64,000 nucleotides of DNA from MPNO01 sp965200535 (GTDB taxonomy: Bacteria > Pseudomonadota > Alphaproteobacteria > MPNO01): contig CBDAUF010000001.1 in NCBI GenBank assembly GCA_965200535.1, positions 186,001 to 250,000 of the forward strand, read 5' to 3'. The position numbers and the translations under genes were made by a program. Positions 60,899 to 64,000 of this stretch are shown here, in pieces; positions within the stretch are counted from its first letter, which is position 1, and each line of letters opens with the position of its first letter. A model generated the notes under the pieces. It had not been told where the DNA came from. It made no database searches and saw nothing but the letters and a program-made list of their open reading frames with translations.

Positions 60899-61684
60899 AT
60901 GGTATCGTGCAGCGAGAGCAGGATCGATTACAAGGGCAGCGAGGTTTTCCTGCGCCGGGGCGGAAGCGGCCCGACGCTGCTGTTCCTGCACGGCGCCGGC
61001 GGCATTCCCGGCTGGCTGCCCTATCTCGACTCCCTCTCCGACCATTTCGACGTGATGGCGCCGGACCATCCGACCTTCGGGCTTTCGGACGAGCCCGGCT
61101 GGGTGGAGAAGGTCGACGACCTGGCCTACTTCTATCTCGATTTCATCAAGGAGCGGCAACTCGAGAACGTGCACCTCGTGGGTCAGTCGCTGGGCGGCTG
61201 GATCGCGCTCGAAATCGCGGTCCGCTCGACGCACAGCCTCGCGTCGCTCACCCTGGTCGGCGCCGCCGGGATCCGCATCAAGGGTCAACCGGCCGCCGAT
61301 CTGTTCATCATGGACGACGAGGAACTCGCCCGCGCGCTGTTCAAGTCGGACGAACTGGTCCGGCAGATGCTGGCGATGCAGCCCAGCGAGGAACAGCAGG
61401 ACATCATCATCAAGAACAAGGTGGCGACCGCGCGCCTCGCCTGGCAGCCGCGCCTGTTCAACCCGGCGCTGCGCAAATGGCTGCACCGGATCGATGTGCC
61501 GACCCACGTGATCTGGGGCGACTCGGACCGGATCATCCCGCCCGACTACGCGGCCGAGTTCGGCAGCCTGATCGCCGGATCCACGGTGACCATGATCGAG
61601 AACAGCGGCCATCTGCCCAACATCGAGCAGACCGGGGCGTTCATCGAAGCGGTGACGGGGTTCTGCAACCGGCACACCGCCTGA
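60899..61684 (+). CDS. Alpha/beta hydrolase (MhpC-like)
   Basis: A 261-residue hydrolase: FLHGAGGIPGWLPYLDSL, DHPTFGLSDEP, the nucleophile elbow GQSLGGWIALE, an Asp in WGDSDRIIPP and His in NSGHLPNIEQ. The pattern fits C-C bond hydrolases of meta-cleavage pathways (MhpC/BphD type) or simple esterases. A strong AGGAGGA precedes the ATG at 60899. Second gene of the rightward operon, 38 bases after the hydratase. Confidence 0.9.
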   Translation: MVSCSESRIDYKGSEVFLRRGGSGPTLLFLHGAGGIPGWLPYLDSLSDHFDVMAPDHPTFGLSDEPGWVEKVDDLAYFYLDFIKERQLENVHLVGQSLGGWIALEIAVRSTHSLASLTLVGAAGIRIKGQPAADLFIMDDEELARALFKSDELVRQMLAMQPSEEQQDIIIKNKVATARLAWQPRLFNPALRKWLHRIDVPTHVIWGDSDRIIPPDYAAEFGSLIAGSTVTMIENSGHLPNIEQTGAFIEAVTGFCNRHTA

Positions 61685-61711
61685 CCGCGCAGCCCGGGAA
61701 GGAGCGGGCGC

Positions 61712-62902
61712 ATGAAGATCACGATGTTCCACCTGATGCCCTATGCGCACATGGACATGGGGCTGCGGGCGAAACACAAGTCCGCCTGGGTCACCTATCC
61801 CAACGCGGACTTCGACCCCAAGAAGGGGGCTGCCCTCTACAACCGGTATCTCGACGAACTCGAACTCGCCGCCGAACTCGGCTTCGATGCCGTCAGCGTC
61901 AACGAACACCACCAGAATGCCTACGGGCTGATGCCCTCGCCGGTGGTGATGGCGGCAGCGCTGGCGCGGCGCACCGAACGCTGCAAGCTCGCGATTCTCG
62001 GCAACGCCTTCGCGCTCCGGGAACATCCCCTGACGCTGGCCGAAGAGCACGCGATGATCGACTGCATCTCGGGCGGGCGTCTGATCACCGGCTTTGTCCG
62101 CGGCATCGGGGCCGAGTTCTGGTCGCTCGGGGCCAACCCCACCGTCTCGCACGAACGCCATGTCGAGGCGCACGACCTGATCGTCCGGGCGTGGACCGAG
62201 ACCGGGCCCTTCGCCTTCGAGGGCAAGCATTTCCACTTCGAATACGTCAATGTCTGGCCGCGGCCCTATCAGCAGCCGCACCCGCCGATCTGGTGCCCCT
62301 CCCTTGGCTCGACCGAGACCATCGAATGGGCCGCCCATCCCGACCGGCGCTACGTCTATCTGCAGAACTACAGCCCGTTCGAGTCGGTGAGCCGCTTCCT
62401 CAACTTCTACCGCGCGACGTGCGAGACGAAATTCGGCTACGCCGCCTCGTCGGACCAACTCGGCTGGACCGCCCCGGTCTATGTCGCCGACACCGACGCC
62501 CGGGCCGTCGCCGAGGCGAAAGAGCACATGGAGGCGCTGTTCAACAAGTTCCTGGCGCTGCCCTTCGAGATCCTGTTCCCGCCGGGCTATCTCGGCATGA
62601 GTTCGTTCAGGCGCGTGCGCCAGCACAAACGCTCCATTGCCGGCGACCAGACGCTGGAAAAGATGATGGAACTCGGCATCGTCATCGTGGGCAGCCCGGA
62701 CACGGTGCGCGAGCGCATCCTGCACTGCCACCGCGAACTGGGCTTCGCCAACTTCATCGCGCTGCTCCATTTCGGCACCCTGCCGGCCGACCTGACGGAA
62801 AGGAACATCCGCTTGTTCGCGGGCGAGGTGCTGCCGGCGCTGCAACCCGTGGGCGACGAGGCCTACCGCGGCTTCGACAGCGCCGCAGCCGCCGCCGAAT
62901 AG
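61712..62902 (+). CDS. LLM class flavin-dependent oxidoreductase
   Basis: The 396-residue luciferase-like protein: MKITMFHLMPYAHMDMGLR, DAVSVNEHHQNAYGLMPSP, AEEHAMIDCISGGRLITGFVRG, FHFEYVNVWPRPYQQPHPPIW and MMELGIVIVGSPDTVRERI. Needs reduced FMN from a partner. This is the third LLM gene in the window. It lies 27 bases after the hydrolase and is followed 8 bases later by an SDR; substrate unknown. Confidence 0.92.
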   Translation: MKITMFHLMPYAHMDMGLRAKHKSAWVTYPNADFDPKKGAALYNRYLDELELAAELGFDAVSVNEHHQNAYGLMPSPVVMAAALARRTERCKLAILGNAFALREHPLTLAEEHAMIDCISGGRLITGFVRGIGAEFWSLGANPTVSHERHVEAHDLIVRAWTETGPFAFEGKHFHFEYVNVWPRPYQQPHPPIWCPSLGSTETIEWAAHPDRRYVYLQNYSPFESVSRFLNFYRATCETKFGYAASSDQLGWTAPVYVADTDARAVAEAKEHMEALFNKFLALPFEILFPPGYLGMSSFRRVRQHKRSIAGDQTLEKMMELGIVIVGSPDTVRERILHCHRELGFANFIALLHFGTLPADLTERNIRLFAGEVLPALQPVGDEAYRGFDSAAAAAE

Positions 62903-62910
62903 AGGCCGCC

Positions 62911-63672
62911 ATGCTCGACAAGCTGCAATTCGACGGACAGCCGGTGATCGTCACCGGAGCGGGTTCCGGTATCGGCCAGGCGTGCTGCGAGGTGCTGGCG
63001 GAACTCGGGGCGACGGTGATCCTGGTCGGCAAGACGGCGGCGAAGCTGCAAGAGACCGAGGCGCTGATCGCCGGCGCGGCCTGCGAGTCCCACGAGGTCG
63101 ACGTTTCGGTCGAAGCCGAGGTCGAGGCGCTTCGCGCGACGCTCTCCGCCCGCCACGGCTCCATCAAGGCCGTGATCAACAACGCCGGCACCAACTTCGT
63201 GAAGAAGATCACCGAACTCGAGACGGCCGACTGGAACCGGATCGTCGCAACCGATCTGACGAGCGTGTTCTACATGTGCCGGGCGTTCATCCCGATGATG
63301 AGGGACGCGCCGGGCGGCGGGTCGATCGTCAACGTGGCCTCCACCTTCGGGCTGATCGGCCACCCGGAAATGCCGGTCTATTGCGCGGCCAAGGGCGGGC
63401 TGGTCTCGCTCACCCGCCAACTCGCGGTCGATTACGGGGCGGAGAATATTCGGGTCAATGCGCTCTGCCCCGGCGCCACCCTGTCGCCGCGGGTCAGGCA
63501 CTACATCGAGTCCGGCATGGTGGATGGAAAGGCGGTCGAGGAGCTGGCGCTTCTCAAGCGGCTTGCCACCTGCGACGAAGTGGCGAACGCGGCGATCTTC
63601 CTCGCCTCCGACGCCGCATCCTACATCCACGGCACAGCCCTGGTCGTCGACGGCGGACAGACCGTGCATTAG
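62911..63672 (+). CDS. SDR family oxidoreductase
   Basis: A 253-residue short-chain dehydrogenase with VIVTGAGSGIGQACCEVL, INNAGTNFVKKITEL, NVASTFGLIGHPEMPVYCAAKGGL with Tyr/Lys in order, and ALCPGATLSPRVRHYI. Probably an alcohol dehydrogenase or ketoreductase for the product of the preceding enzymes. The ATG at 62911 lies 8 bases after the LLM stop. Next is the molybdopterin hydroxylase gene. Confidence 0.93.
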   Translation: MLDKLQFDGQPVIVTGAGSGIGQACCEVLAELGATVILVGKTAAKLQETEALIAGAACESHEVDVSVEAEVEALRATLSARHGSIKAVINNAGTNFVKKITELETADWNRIVATDLTSVFYMCRAFIPMMRDAPGGGSIVNVASTFGLIGHPEMPVYCAAKGGLVSLTRQLAVDYGAENIRVNALCPGATLSPRVRHYIESGMVDGKAVEELALLKRLATCDEVANAAIFLASDAASYIHGTALVVDGGQTVH

Positions 63673-63718
63673 TCTGCGCACCGGTCGGCCGTAACGGAAA
63701 TCGTCTCGGGAGGACGCA

Positions 63719-64000
63719 TTGAGCGACCGCGGGGTTGGCGCGAGCATCGCGCGCAAGGAGGACGACCGGTTTCTCCTGGGGACCGGGCAGTACACCCCGG
63801 ATGTCCAGATTCCGGGCATGTGGCACGCGGCGTTCCACAGGGCGTCGATTGCCCACGGGCGCCTGCGTTCGGTGACGGCGCCGAGGGGAGCGGAAGGCCA
63901 GGTGTTCGCCGCCGCCGACATGGCGGATATCAAGCCCATCCGTTCAGCGGCCTCGTTCCCCGGTTTCAAATCGTCCGATTTTCCGGTGTTGGCGAAGGAC
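63719..64000 (+). CDS. Xanthine dehydrogenase family molybdopterin-binding subunit, N-terminus only
   Basis: The gene runs off the right edge with 94 codons visible. Translation from the TTG at 63719 (GGGAGGA upstream) gives SDRGVGASIARKEDDRFLLG, then GTGQYTPDVQIPGMWHAAFH and RASIAHGRLRSV. This is the start of the large subunit of CO/xanthine/aldehyde dehydrogenases (GxGQYxxD and HxAxxRxxxAHG). These bind molybdenum cofactor and hydroxylate aromatic or heterocyclic substrates. A TTG start is uncommon but the upstream site and homology agree. The FAD and iron-sulfur subunits would be expected to the right. Confidence 0.82.
   Translation, partial: MSDRGVGASIARKEDDRFLLGTGQYTPDVQIPGMWHAAFHRASIAHGRLRSVTAPRGAEGQVFAAADMADIKPIRSAASFPGFKSSDFPVLAKD

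Overview
The window is one continuous piece of GC-rich bacterial chromosome, densely coded on both strands. Core genes point to an alphaproteobacterium: the complex I accessory gene NDUFA12 beside mlaD, a DUF1476 / F1F0-ATPase zeta-type subunit, a clpS-clpA pair and purB. The spread of catabolic genes suggests a free-living or host-associated heterotroph with broad aromatic and acyl-CoA metabolism. No rRNA, tRNA, CRISPR array or recognisable transcription factor was found. A perfect ParB-type parS palindrome lies at 16499-16514, which suggests that this segment is near the chromosome origin.

Layout. 1-3.1 kb: mlaD / NDUFA12 envelope and respiratory block, then a FemAB/GNAT-like gene. 3.1-10.8 kb: a catabolic block bounded by two DUF1989 genes. 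It holds a UGSC-family protein whose frame is interrupted by a TGA aligned with the family's selenocysteine and followed by a SECIS-like hairpin, a NicX-like ring-opening dioxygenase, an alpha/beta hydrolase, an acyl-CoA dehydrogenase and a CoA ligase. 10.8-13.6 kb: clpA and clpS. 13.7-16.5 kb: a complete IS1595-type insertion (55-bp inverted ends, 8-bp target duplication) with passenger genes that include a GIY-YIG nuclease; parS follows immediately. 16.6-34 kb: flavin-dependent oxidoreductases, VOC proteins, SDRs, CoA ligases, a TPP enzyme, an Asp-box propeller and a GST. 33.9-39.5 kb: a DUF35 + thiolase pair, a taurine/nitrate-type ABC importer and an acyl-CoA dehydrogenase. 39.6-42.1 kb: LigAB-type extradiol dioxygenase, an NAD-dependent epimerase and a Rid protein. 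42.1-47.4 kb: the queuosine run queA-tgt-queG, then a DusA-like gene and arsC. 47.3-56 kb: Rid protein, Rieske oxygenase, maleate-isomerase-like protein, benzoate-CoA-ligase-like enzyme, dienelactone hydrolase, amidohydrolase, MBL hydrolase, cupin and GST. 56-64 kb: NRDE protein, zeta subunit, purB, an MFS exporter and a cluster with hydroxycinnamoyl-CoA hydratase/lyase, hydrolase, LLM flavin enzyme, SDR and the start of a molybdopterin hydroxylase.

How it works together. CoA ligases, the hydratase/lyase, Rieske and extradiol dioxygenases and many hydrolases fit funnelling of plant-derived aromatics and N-heterocycles into central metabolism. Many neighbours overlap by ATGA or GTGA, which indicates translationally coupled operons. 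The strongest unusual signal is the selenoprotein-like gene at 3803-5437. All functional calls come from reading motifs and family resemblance; no database search was run.
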